Source: Entonaema liquescens (taxonomy: Eukaryota > Ascomycota > Sordariomycetes > Xylariales > Xylariaceae). Taken from it: 64,000 bases of DNA. This document shows, piece by piece, positions 1-11,776 of the stretch (positions within the stretch are counted from its first letter, which is position 1; the number at the start of each line of letters is the position of its first letter). The position numbers and the translations under genes are program-made. Below the pieces are notes generated by a model. That model worked only from the letters and a program-made list of their open reading frames with translations. It made no database searches and was not told the DNA's origin. Where the stretch lies: contig CADCSX010000023.1 in the NCBI GenBank assembly GCA_902805475.1, positions 2,356,001 to 2,420,000 of the forward strand. The letters run 5' to 3'.

Positions 1-1557
1 AAAATCTTGGGCCGATCGCGGGATTCGGTCCTCCCATCCTGGCCTAACGCTGCGCTCGTGCGAGTCGGTAACAGAGGTAAGGAAGTCGGCCGTGGTCCAC
101 CGTTCAGGGCAGTCAAACCCAAGATCCAAGAAATACTGTTTGGCGCGGTCGGACGGCCCATAGTACAAGCATTGGCCGTTGTCAATCAGTAAAACCTTGT
201 CGACAAGGTTGTATAGAGATTCGCCGGCTTGGTATAGCGAAACGGCAGTAGAGACCTGGGCCATGTTCGTAAGTGCTCGTAGTGACTGAACATACTCGAC
301 AGCGGTCGATGCATCCAGCCCCTTACTCGAGTTGTCCCAGCCCTGAACACTGGCCCGAGTAATGAGTGCCTCGGCAATGCTGACACGCTTGCGCTCTCCG
401 CCAGAAACTCCCCTGATGTATTCATTCCCGACTTTGGTGTCCATTGTATGTTCAATCCAGAGTAGTTTCGCGGCCACTCTGAGAAATTCCCTTACGTAGT
501 CTTCCCTACTTTCCCCCTCCATTCTTGATTCCTTCCCAGGGGTACGAGTCCGGAGAGCGAAGGTAAGGGTGTGCCTGACTGTTAAGGTAGCATAATGCAA
601 ATCGTCTTCCGGGTTGTAGATGATCTCGCCCCTGAAATCCTTAGCCATACGCTTCGCATCCGTACCGCCATAAGTCACATCGCCTAGAACATCCTCATAA
701 CCTGCTCGCTGGTTACAAAAGGTTTTCAAGAATGTCGTGCAACCAGATCCTGGTCTGCCAAGAACAAGTAGCATTTCTCCAGGTCGGACACAGCCATTGA
801 AGTTACTGAGTAGCTCTCTTACTGGCGGCTTTCCGGTGGCAGCCTTAGGTCCTTTAGTGACTAAATTCAATAAGAATCGTGGAAGGCCGAGGAATAAATC
901 GCCAACGGTAGGCTGTAAGCTAGCGCCAAGGCCAACACCCTTAACTGTGAGGTTTCGAAAGATGACACCGGCGTGTCTTGTCTTTTCTTCCTCGCTGTGT
1001 TGTTGTCGAGCTTGGCCGAACATGCGGGACATCAGTCGCTCGATTTCATCACTCTCTTCTTGCGACTCGGCGTTAGAGGTAAGACTACGCCGCCGCGAGA
1101 GGGCACGGAATAGATCATCCTCGGTCTCGATTCCACTTTCTCTTCTTTCAGGTTTTGTCTGCTCCGCCGTTGACTTAATCGGCTCGAAGCGAGGCTCCAC
1201 CTCAGTTTTCTCGGACTCGTCAGATGACGATTCGCCAGGGGCTAGCTGAGTTTGGGACGCTGCGATAGTTTGCTTAGAAGTGGATGGACTAGCATCACTC
1301 GGTCTAGCATTCTCTCTAGCAGATAAGGCGGCAGCGCCATCGACATTTAGATTATTCACTCCATTGCTGTGTGTCGATGTGAACGCGTCGGTACCGTTAT
1401 TCATCGATCTAGCCATCGAAATAGAGCTTTCTTGGTTGGCAGCAAGTGAAAATTCTCGACTAATTGTCGAAAGGCGTTTGGTTGGTATGGAGGATGGTGT
1501 CTCGGGGAACCCACCGGGGATATCTACATCTCTTGGAGTAGGTCTGTCGCCGTCCAT
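1..1557 (-). CDS. PDR/CDR-type ABC multidrug transporter, N-terminal part (cut by the left edge)
   Basis: One uninterrupted reading frame from the ATG at 1557 to the window edge gives the first 519 residues of a pleiotropic-drug-resistance (ABCG) transporter, a plasma-membrane pump for drugs, toxins or lipids. The first ~190 residues are a Ser/Glu-rich cytosolic extension. The first nucleotide-binding domain follows. Its Walker A is GRPGSGCTT (residues ~267-275), with Cys in place of the usual Lys, which is normal for NBD1 of fungal PDR pumps. The ABC signature is VSGGERKR (~384-391) and a Walker B/D-loop region GLDAST lies near 410. The last visible residues are the GFDCPERWTTADFLTS segment that precedes the first membrane domain. 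The full family length is about 1,400-1,500 residues, so the membrane domains and NBD2 lie to the left. No cluster enzyme is visible beside it, so the substrate cannot be inferred. Confidence 0.95.
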   Translation of the reverse strand, partial: MDGDRPTPRDVDIPGGFPETPSSIPTKRLSTISREFSLAANQESSISMARSMNNGTDAFTSTHSNGVNNLNVDGAAALSARENARPSDASPSTSKQTIAASQTQLAPGESSSDESEKTEVEPRFEPIKSTAEQTKPERRESGIETEDDLFRALSRRRSLTSNAESQEESDEIERLMSRMFGQARQQHSEEEKTRHAGVIFRNLTVKGVGLGASLQPTVGDLFLGLPRFLLNLVTKGPKAATGKPPVRELLSNFNGCVRPGEMLLVLGRPGSGCTTFLKTFCNQRAGYEDVLGDVTYGGTDAKRMAKDFRGEIIYNPEDDLHYATLTVRHTLTFALRTRTPGKESRMEGESREDYVREFLRVAAKLLWIEHTMDTKVGNEYIRGVSGGERKRVSIAEALITRASVQGWDNSSKGLDASTAVEYVQSLRALTNMAQVSTAVSLYQAGESLYNLVDKVLLIDNGQCLYYGPSDRAKQYFLDLGFDCPERWTTADFLTSVTDSHERSVRPGWEDRIPRSAQDF

Positions 1558-4500
1558 TGTGACTTTGACAAAGGGTTTCTAAAAACCCTGAGAGAAGAGA
1601 AGACGTGACTTAGACACGTAAGGTATTTTGATTAAGAATGAAGTAAAATGTATAATAAAAATTTATGATGACCGCATCATAGGTATTAGAGGTGTATCTA
1701 ATACGACCAAGACATTCTAGCTTCTGAACGGATATAATTGAAACATAGAACAAGACATCATCATAGAAGCCAGAGCTGATGGGAACAATAAAGAAGATAA
1801 CCACATGTCGGAACCCGGAGACCCTAAGGATGCGGGTCGGTGTTCGGACTCTAAAATTGAACGAGATGTGTTTGTAACACCAGAAAAAAGATACTTATAC
1901 TGTTATAATTAACTGCATGGAAATCGGGCAAGCACGAGGCGTGAATTCTGGGTTCTGATAAGTCTTCTTTTAGTGTGATGAATCGAAGGCGTCAAAGGCG
2001 TCAAGCCTCCTGTGGGTCCTCGGTGGGGTGGTGATGACATACACTTGGAACTAGAACTCGTAGGCCTTACGCTAGCTGACTTATGTACCGCAAGTACACC
2101 ATACCTAGAAAATATAGCTTGCTCTCATAGGTCGCGTAGGTGCATCCGTAGGTAGGATTCCGTCCGATCGGGTTCTTTTAAGATGAGACCGGGACTTCAC
2201 TTTTGTTAGTTGTGAATCGGTCAAACACAGTCCGGTTAAACGCTAAAAGTTGCAAGAGATTACAGTGCATTTCTCTATTAATTCTATCGAATTATAATTT
2301 CACATAGTTTTTAGCACTTGCTCTTCAGGGAATATCATAAGTCATTTAAGCCAATCAGACTCAAAGGGCTTGAAAGCTTGTTTGTACCAACAGCTTGCCC
2401 CAGGATCGCATTCGGAAAATAGTTTCGATCAAATACATCCAACAAACAACTAGGTATGTGAAATTACTTCTTGTGTCACGGCGGATGTTTTTTTTTTTTT
2501 TTTTTTGTCTTCGGAAGGCATTGCTAGGTATTTCAACAAGAAGGCCAGCCAAATATCGCATAGCCATGATTACTTTCTAGCGATTTCAATGCTATGTTAG
2601 ATATAAATGCAAGCCTTCGTATTGTCAGTCCAAAGAAGTCAATTATACCCACTAATACTCACCATTAATGTCTTCAATCTTCCAGAAGCTCGATATGTTT
2701 GCTTGCAATACACTTAGCGCGTCCCGATGAATTGGTAACAACAAGCACTCATTAAACAGGCAAATCTCCCTCGGCTTATTCCGTACTGAAAGAATGCGCA
2801 GCAATACACGAAATTTGAGGGAACGGGAATGCGATAAAGTTCTTAACCGTACTTACCCGGAGACAGCTGCCAGTTATGATCGCGCATAGACTGCACTACC
2901 TAGAACCAGATATTAACTAAATATGAGCAAGTTTCGAAGGATGACTTGAGGCCCGGTTATAAGTTACGAACCAAAGACTCGGTATAAAATAGATTGCCAC
3001 GTGCCAGTAGAAGTTGCATGTGTGGTACCTATGAGGACGATCTTGGCAACGGGAGACCGGATTGCGCTTTTCTCCGTGAAGGTAACTAATTGGACGGTGC
3101 CCGAAATGTTACAGCAGAGGTTACCCGAAGAAGATACTAATACCGCGTTTGAGATTTCTAGATAGATGAAACATGGTCGTTTGGTAACTTGTCGTTGACC
3201 AATGCGGGAAATGGGATCGGCACCGATGTTTAACAATCTCAAAGGCCTACGATAAGTCAGCAAATAGTCGCACGAATATTTTAGATATAATTACCAAGAA
3301 GTGGCAAAAGTCCTACATGGGTAACACTCCCGAATATCAGAGTTCCTTCGAACAATATCTCACCTTCGGTTCTTCTGTAGGGTAGTCCGGTTACACCATG
3401 TCCTACATGATGAGCTGACTCGACAAGATGTCAAGTCGTACTACATTATGCTTCGTAATACTTGACGTGTAGCTTGATCCTATTTTAAGAAGGTGAGGCT
3501 ATCGCTCACGTAACTCGTTTTCAATTAAAACCAGATTGTCCTCTTAAATAGAGCTACGAGTAGCTCTTAACTATATCCTACCACTTGCTCGGTTCTTTTC
3601 GAGATCATGCGGGAGGTTTATCGGTCCAACACACTACATCCTTAATGTAAGTACCTAGGTACGATACGGCTATTCAGCAGATAAGATCCCTTTAATTGGT
3701 GTTAAGATGGATCTTCTTAAGGGAAACGCCACTAGTTCTCAGCTATCATGCCAATCCAATATCGATACTAGCGTCAAGCTATTGTCCTTTGTAAGTGGTT
3801 ACCTACTTATCTAAGATACCTAGGTATTAACTAAATTCTGTTTCGCGATATGTAACGTAGTGAAAACTAGCTTGTAAATAATCCTTCGATTTCGGACTTA
3901 CACCTTGTTGAAACGGCTATTGGATATTTCCCCGCGTTGTCATCCAACGACAGAAGATTTCAGTTATGTCCGCCTGTCATAGTTTATGACCGATAGATAA
4001 TTATTCTTCGAGGTGGAATCTCAGCTACAATTAAGTGGTCCTTTTTACGGACGACCGAGCGGCGAGAGGACTGCTCTTGTGGAGTTTGCTCATCTATTGC
4101 CTTACTCGGACATGGTTTTATGTGGTTTGGTCCCCAGTTAACTGATACGTTCCGGAGAATCCTCCTTGATAATGTAACTGGCAGACTGGGAAACACATAC
4201 TGTTACGCAGGTGTGCTGTGCCTCACAAAAAATCGCTCATTCAAAATACATGAATTGTTATGGTGGTATATGTCAAAGTAAGCGTTTCTATGTTGTATTT
4301 GTATTTTTGTTTTCGAGTTATGCTACGGTTGGCTGTTGGTTGGTTAGTCCTATTTTGTAAGAAAGTGGATTTCTAGTTTCTAGAAGGGACTTGGAAATGG
4401 TTACTTCAGAATAAGCTTACCTACTATGTAAGTACCTATGCTTGCGGTCAAGTTATGGTTATCATATTCTTATCGTTGGATAGATCTAGGTTAGTACCAT

Positions 4501-4926
4501 CCCGGAACCAACAGTCTGACATGTCTATCAATATAACCAATGCCGAAAGCTTATAGTTACAGCGCTAGTGTGAGAAAAGGTCATCGATTTGCTATGAATC
4601 TAATGTAATACTACTATTAGTTTAAGTCTCTTAAATTGTCCAAGCACAAGCCGCCACATACTTCAAGGTGAGATACTTATCGAATCAGCAATAAGTCCAT
4701 GAGAAGATGGATGAGAAATTTAAATTTATTAACAAGACCCGCATAACCGTTAGGGTCTTTACTCATTATAATTTGAGCTCTTTGGAATGTACATTTGAAG
4801 TTGATATCTAATCCCCGTGCCATAACCCGTTTGACGGTAATAAAATCATCGACTGATGTGAGGTTTCAAACCACTATACACAGGACTAGAAGAAAAAGAA
4901 AATGCGGTTCTCGGAGCCTAGGGGTC
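1558..4926. other. Intergenic region, no supportable gene
   Basis: This is the promoter side of the ABC transporter and the 3' side of the membrane protein gene near 5 kb. It is AT-leaning with many stops in all frames. It holds an 18-nt poly-T run (about 2489-2506) and short palindromes of the TACCTAGGTA type near 3650 and 3820. I saw no RNA gene and no coherent coding stretch. The small open frames here lack splice partners and recognisable motifs. Confidence 0.6.
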
Positions 4927-5809
4927 TCATCCATCTCTCCTATTTGGACTGCTGGCCGGTATCTCAGCAGGAAGCTCGGCGTATGTTTTCACACCAAGTT
5001 CGTGTATGCCTGAAGCCGTGTCCATCACACTCATTTTCGTCCTCGGCGTCCCCGGATAGGCCTGGTATTGTACAGACCCTGCGTACGGTTGTTGGTAAAC
5101 AGAGGGGTCATGTTCGCTAGCCAGCCGTTTGTTTCGGTACCCTCTCCATGCCAGCCAGCCAAGTAATAAGAGCAATAGTAAACCACCGACACCAACACCG
5201 ATCCCTATCCCGATCTTTGCTCCAGTCGATAAGTCACCGGAGTTGTCGGAAGTACCAAGCGAGGTTGACGTTGGAAATGGTAATGAAGCGGTAGCAGAGG
5301 CGGAGGACGATGCGGAAGTGGAAGTGGCTGTGGCAAAGAGATCGGAAGAGTGAAATGCGACTCGGATGGAATGTGCGTTAACTCCACCTGTTTTCGCAAG
5401 TGTTGATGTAAGAGTGTTTCCGGCGCGATCGGTTTCGGTCACGATGTAGGTTTTTCTTGACTCGCCACCCGAAATGCAAGAGAAGAAGCCAGGGTCACAG
5501 GAGAATCCTCTATGTACAGTTAGTCGCGTGAGCTAGCAGGTGAAGCAGTGGTTTATTGTGTATAAGTGTGACTTACGTTGGACAGCATGCCCATACCGTC
5601 TCGCTGGCGTCATTTGACGGAGAAGCATTGCAGGCGCTGGTATATCCGACCGGGCAGAATGCAGGCGAGATCGTCGTCGCTAAGTCCCTCTTACCAGGCC
5701 AACATTCTGTATCATTGGGATTGCCCAGAACGACACCCGTTTCGGACCCAGATGTGGTTGCCCATAAGTCCGTCACGCACGACGTCGGTATCGCTAGAGA
5801 AGTCAACAT
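4927..5809 (-). CDS. Single-pass membrane protein with Cys-rich ectodomain and Ser/Thr-rich stalk
   Basis: Two exons: 5577-5809 and 4927-5509, joined across a 67-nt intron (GTAAGT donor, TACATAG acceptor), coding for 271 aa. Residues ~1-100 have regularly spaced cysteines, including YTSAC, ACCPTGFSC and FFSC. A Ser/Thr/Ala-rich stalk follows, then a Gly-rich transmembrane helix (GIGVGVGGLLLLLLL, ~177-199), an RGYRNKR stop-transfer segment and a ~70-residue cytosolic tail with Tyr/Pro motifs. This layout is common in filamentous-fungal surface proteins of unknown function, loosely similar to WSC/Mid2 wall sensors. There is no classical signal peptide at the start. The N-terminus resembles related fungal proteins that begin just before a Ser-Cys-Leu/Val-Thr-Asp-Leu-Trp element, and an in-frame TAG lies just upstream, so I kept the ATG at 5809. 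The cell-surface role is inference. Confidence 0.8.
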
Positions 5810-8800
5810 CGCGAAGCTGCACTAAACTATATGACATGCATATCGTAGGCGGAGAGGTGAAAAGAAGAGAATCCGGATTGAAATCTATGGCCAGCGAAAA
5901 TCCAAAACGAAGGAATGCCCTGAGATTCATCCGTATCCACCCTGTAACTTGTCGTATATATAGCCAGCCAGATGGCTTAGAGAGTCACCCCCTGTTTGAT
6001 TGTATGTGGGCCAACTAGTAAGGATTGTTGACAAGACTCTAATGCCTTCGGCGCTTGAAATTCCTTATACTTCAAGTCTTCCCATATCCTCAATTCGTAG
6101 TACTAGGGTAAAAATACATTCATAAGAAAAGTCCTAGTTGGTTATTTAAACGTCTTACCTTTCTATCATGAAATGTTCAACTCTTGAGCTCGAATAGCGT
6201 CGTGTTGTTGAAGGCCATCGTTTAACTCCTATATGCGTGGCTGAAACTTTAGCTATGAATAAACCAATCATAGAACCAAATTTCCGTGTCAATATTCCTT
6301 CCGGCAGGTTGCGTGCCGATAATCGCGTTGTCAGCTTGTGTACCTACTTATCTTGGCTCAAGTCGACGCAGTCGTATTCGACAAACCCTGGCCTTGGCAA
6401 TGCTAATAGAAAGGATCTTGGCTCTCCGCTCTCACGTGTTGACGGTATTAAGTTACCGAACATGGAACCTACGTCAACTTCCAAGTACCTCCAAGTCGAT
6501 AAATAGGTAGTGTTATCAGCGTTGGGCATGTCTTCTTCCTCACTACACTAATAAGAGATACCCAAAAGCTCAGTCGTTAAGGCATGAGTCTATTGTTTGC
6601 TTACCAAATCGCTATTATCTCGGGTACTTTCTTCTGAGCTGGTTCAATAGACATGTCGTACCCAAGCGGCGCAGTCGAAAATACCATGGAAGCTGAGCTG
6701 TGGGTATCTTGGTCTGCCAACCATATAATACACCATGCAAATGCTATTCGGCTATTTCCTTCCTATTTTACTCTGTCTTGAAAGTCCTACGAGTAGAATA
6801 CCATCTTAGTAACGATTCAACAATTGGGGTTATCACGAGAGACAACTAAATATGCAATAATATACGGAATAGAAGCACAAGTCCTAGGTATATCGAACTT
6901 GAATAAGAACAAGCGAGTCTTATTTTTAGAAAGCCACATGTCAATCTTATAATCAAGTGTCTAAGGTAATAACAATATGTTGGCTCCGTTTGCATGAGTA
7001 ACTAGCGGTAAGATTATACATACATTGGCCAATGTTATAATAATAGTATTAATATCCTGACGACTTGAAAGCTTTGAAAGGTGCCCAGCAATTTTTCGAT
7101 AGTAAACTATTTGGTGGTCGTACAATAAGCTTGGTTATTTATTGACTTTCTCTTCTCTCTTAGTATTATCAACAATAGCAAGAATTTGTCCTGTTACAAG
7201 GCCTTAATCATTACATACCAAGAGATATCCCATAAGTTCTCATGGCTATACTATCCCGTTTACCCTTACGCTCCTTGCTATACTCATTTAATCCCTCCAC
7301 TTCAACTTAAGCCTCACAGCAAGCCCTCTATTCAAATATAAAGGCTTTCTGTTAACTTTTGTTGTAAGTGCTTCGGAAGCGAGCACTCCAGGCATTGTAG
7401 CCACCTCACTAGCAGTGTCGTATAGAGTTCTATAGAACCCACAATCAAAGTAGTAATCGAGGCTGGGCCACATCAGGATTGTTCTAATAGACATTGCTAA
7501 AAATCCCAGTTACGCTCGCCACGTTGGCTACGAAGATTTCAAATTGAACCCTTTCTGAGCTGAACTATCTTCCAGTCACATGGTAGAGTGGTTTAGCGCC
7601 TAGCTAACGCTGTTCAGAGCCTCAGATCCACCTATGATCGGGTATATAACTCTCCAGTTCCATCTCTTAAGAATATCCAGCAATATATCAGGAGTCGAGG
7701 AGCATGATGGGTGAGCGGTTTATCAAGAGTTCTCGCTTTTAGGTTGGTACTTATCACTGGCTAGTCCCTGGCTACTTGTAATATAATGGGACCAAAGTCC
7801 CTTCTAAGTTGAATAGGGGTAAATGTTAAGATACCTTGGAATGTAATACATATTTAGATCATCTACTAGCTAGTCCCTTGCCTCTCCGTAGGTGATATTA
7901 TATACCAAGGGCAGCACATGGTGAAAAGCCTACCAGGTTAGTACAATATTTTCTATGTAATCGCTGACGGATTGGAAATGCCTTTTCAGTCTACTAACAG
8001 GAGAAAATGATCCTGGAAGGGCAGAATTCATTATTGTTAGCAATACTCCATACATATCTTCTCGGGCAAATGTACTTTCGGCAACACTGTACAATATAGT
8101 GGCGCGTTTCATACCTTGGCTGAATATATAGTTCTAGGAGACCGATAACTGTATATAGTAATTACCTAAGCATACTATTCATATATGATAGTAGTTCAGA
8201 TTGTATTTTGAGGTAACAAAGCTTGCGAGGGTGCGGGCCGGAGGTTGCAATACAATTATAAAGATATAGAGCATCACAAACCTAACAAAACTAGATTTAT
8301 AAGATACAAGTCTCTTGTTACCGTAGGTGCCACGAGGCAGAACCCAATGGCACAGAGAACAACTAAGCTATGTTGTGGGGAACTATATCCTAACTACGAA
8401 GGCATACGGCCATATCAGGGTGTAAGTAGAAGTAGTCAGGAATAGGAATAGATCTACACCACGCTATATATAAGAGGTGAGCAACTCGGAGGGTAGAAGG
8501 GCAAGCGTTAATAGAATTATATACTATATGGTTAGCATACGGCAGTCTCGCTGCTATTTCTAACGTTTACTCTACGCAGAGCTTCCTCTTAGGAAAGAGT
8601 CAGCTACTCAGAGCTGACGAAAACTAGATAGAGTAATGCTATAGGAAGGAAGTAGAGGATCATATATGCTAAATGCCACTTCTTCAAAGGAGACCCTCTA
8701 GATGTCCTTCGCGCCATAGATACGCCGTAGATGTAACAGTGTATTTATTGGGCATTTACAATCGATAGAACGTGCTATCTGCACATGAACGACGACCACT

Positions 8801-11745
8801 ACTACTCCTACTACTCTGTGTATAACATCAACTATTAGGACTTCTCTCTCACAGTCGTGAATAGGAAGTGTTCTTTACTCTAGATGCCTCATCTAAAATC
8901 CCGACGGTAAGATTTCTGTATAGCTCTGACTTCAGAGCTATCCTAATTAGAGTTCCTTGCGGGACAACAAAGCCGTTTCCTCACCTTTTGGTTTGCCTCG
9001 TGAAAGTTTCTACATGGATTCAGTTGATACCCAATTACTATTAGAATTCTAGATAAGAGCTCTGGATTCAAAGTTTGTTCAAGGTGTGCACCTGCCATTA
9101 GGCTTCTCAGCAAAACCAGGGCGGGATTAAGTCTTGTATAACAATGAAGTTACTTCCATGCATGGTCTAAGACTTAGAGGACTCAACCCAATAATTCACT
9201 AAGCTCAGATACTATAGTAACAGTCCACTCAGTTTGACTCTCGGAAGGTTAAGCCTTATTGTCTACCTGTTTACTTATGTGTCCAATACAAATGTCACCC
9301 CTTGATATTTAACAAGCACCTACTACATAAAAATCGAAGCTTGAAAATAAATGAACTCATTCGTCCCACTAATATATTAGATGGTTTAATGTATATATTT
9401 TACTGGTAATGGCGCCTCCTTACTATTGATCCCCTACCTTAGGTAGGGAAACAAGAACACGATAGATATGGCGCCACGGGGATGGCTACACCCGCCCGAC
9501 TCCGATTACGGATGCTCTATATAAGTATATAAGACATCTGGGTGGTAAAATTAGTTACATATAATATGTGCGCTGTAGTGGATCTATATTCGAAACCTGG
9601 ATCTCGTTCCAAGATATCTTGCTACCGTCGCATTTCGTTCACGATTCTAAGACTATACGCATCCATACGGATAAAAAGCCGGCCCCCCCTTTTGACGTTT
9701 CGAGTCACATAGGGTTGTGACCATATCTTCAGGGTATAGCGGTATAGGCACTATATATATTCGTCGATCTTATACGTAGGTCCCATTCTTGCATGGGATT
9801 CCGACGTATAGATGTGCACGAATATGAATGTGTAGCACAGTCCCTGACATCAAGACGGGTGGCCACAGATCTATATCATTGGGGGCTTTTCTCTATAATG
9901 GTTATGTAAGTAAATGTAGCTAGAAATAGGACCAGTTTCAGTTTTGATTCACAGACGATACCCAACTGCAGTTGATTATCAAAATACCCAAATAATTCTA
10001 TCATCGGCGATATCACCATGGAAACCCGATAGATGCCGGAGGGTGGTTTTGCAGGTTGAAGATGCAACCATGCAGTCCACCGAGGGATCCAGGAAGGGGG
10101 ATAAATCGGCTCGGTGAGGATGACTGCCGCTGCATCTAAAAAGGGAAGTTCATGTATAGAACTTGGTTTTAGGTCTCTTGAAACATTCGAAACCCCTGCA
10201 TTGCTCCCGAGGAGCATTTATATTAATTCCAGGTGTAGTATTCCACACCTCTAGAACGACACTATTCCAGAACTATGTTGAGAGGTGGTGCTGTAGCAGT
10301 CGAGGTGTATGGCGTAGCCGGAGAAGGAACCGCGAAACCCCGCGGCTTTCAAGAGGCGTTGTCAGCTATACTTTCGTATCAGCGTAGTAATATCTAGTTG
10401 CAAGATTCTTAACACCGAATTAAACAACGTTTAGACGCCGGCGTCTGCCTATCTAATGCGTTCGAGACTTTCTGCATGACAGCTCAGAGCCCTACTGTCT
10501 GGCCTCATCGTCACATCTGCATAGAAATCTCTTACTACACGTAGACTCTTATAATAGGGCCTATTACGGCGTACACACCGACTGGGTAATCAGCCCGCTT
10601 TACAATGTTGAAGATAAACCGTGCCGGGCCGTGCCGCAGTTTGCGCGACTAAGACTCCGCAACAAGAACTGAAGCCGAGGCCGAAGGAAGCGTGCAGATG
10701 ACCGCGCTAGTCTGCCGAATGATCACCTAGTTGAACAAGATCATCGCGCATACTGAAACAGTAGTCGGACTGCTACATCACGCGGCGGATGTGTTGCCGA
10801 AGAAGCGCCCCGTGCTCATGGAGTATTTTTGCCGTCCGTCACACCCGCAAACATCGTACGCATGGACCCAGAAGCAAAATGATCTAGGAGATGCAAGAAT
10901 GGGCCAATGATTGATACCTTGTAAGTGTTAAAAGGCCCGGGCGTCTTTCTTATTCGTTGACGAGCCGCGAAACGTGGGACTGGACAACGACTTGGCAATC
11001 ATATTAACCGCCTATCTTGAACTTACGGTTCAGCATCGCCAGCAGGTTTTTATAGCCTCCACCAACGTAATCAAACGGCGGCCAGGTACAATACCACTAT
11101 AAACCCGGGTGGGCTTTCTAGTCTAAAACCATCAATAGGGAAACATAATATCAATGTAGGTGGCAAGGCAAGCTAAACGCCAGCTCTAATGGTCAGCATA
11201 GGTACATTAGTGCAGTACTCCGGATTTCATATATGGGACCTAGCGAGAAAGCTGGATATTCCAAAATTAGCACAATATCTGCCCGAATACTGACCGGACA
11301 TATTCGGTAGGCTCTCTGGAATTAAATAGACTCAGGTTGGATGTCTCTCGGGAAGCGTCTGCGTTGACGGGGATAATTATACTGCCATAGCACAGCCAGC
11401 CTTATGCAAGGCGCCTCCTAGGATGCTACGTCGAAGAGTTCAGGCTTCGGCGCGGCAAATCGGACGTGAGGATACGCAGTTAGCTGCAGAGAAAACAAGG
11501 ATGGATTACCCCACCGCGAGGCAACCAATCCATGATGTCTAAGTAGGTACCTCGTAGTATAGTATCGTATCTCTGTAACCCTCAATGAAGATACTGGGTT
11601 GCATGGGTTTATTCATGAAATAAATAAGCTGTGAAACAGAAGCTACTCGCATCAATATTCCTCGTGCTGTAATAATAAGCGTAGAAGAGGCAGACGGACT
11701 TCTCGGTCTTCATATCCTTAAAAGTTGCTGTACTAGTTCTTCTGT

Positions 11746-11776
11746 GCAGAACGACTGAACGCAGAACGACTGAACG
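11746..11776. repeat. 2 x 15 bp tandem duplication
   Basis: The unit GCAGAACGACTGAAC occurs twice back to back and is followed by GCGG. It lies inside the gene-poor block and has no evident function. Confidence 0.8.

Noticed and set aside
186..199. CAGTAAAACCTTGT, a 14-base match to the MITE end
   Set aside because: It lies inside the conserved VDKVLLIDNG coding stretch of the ABC transporter, with no second end or TSD; coincidence.
7580..7665. tRNA-like stretch (GGTAGAGTGGTTTAGCGCC)
   Set aside because: No matching acceptor stem and no GGTTCRA T-loop downstream.
9876..10217. 113-codon minus-strand ATG frame in the gene-poor block
   Set aside because: No domain or splice structure and AT-rich random-like composition.
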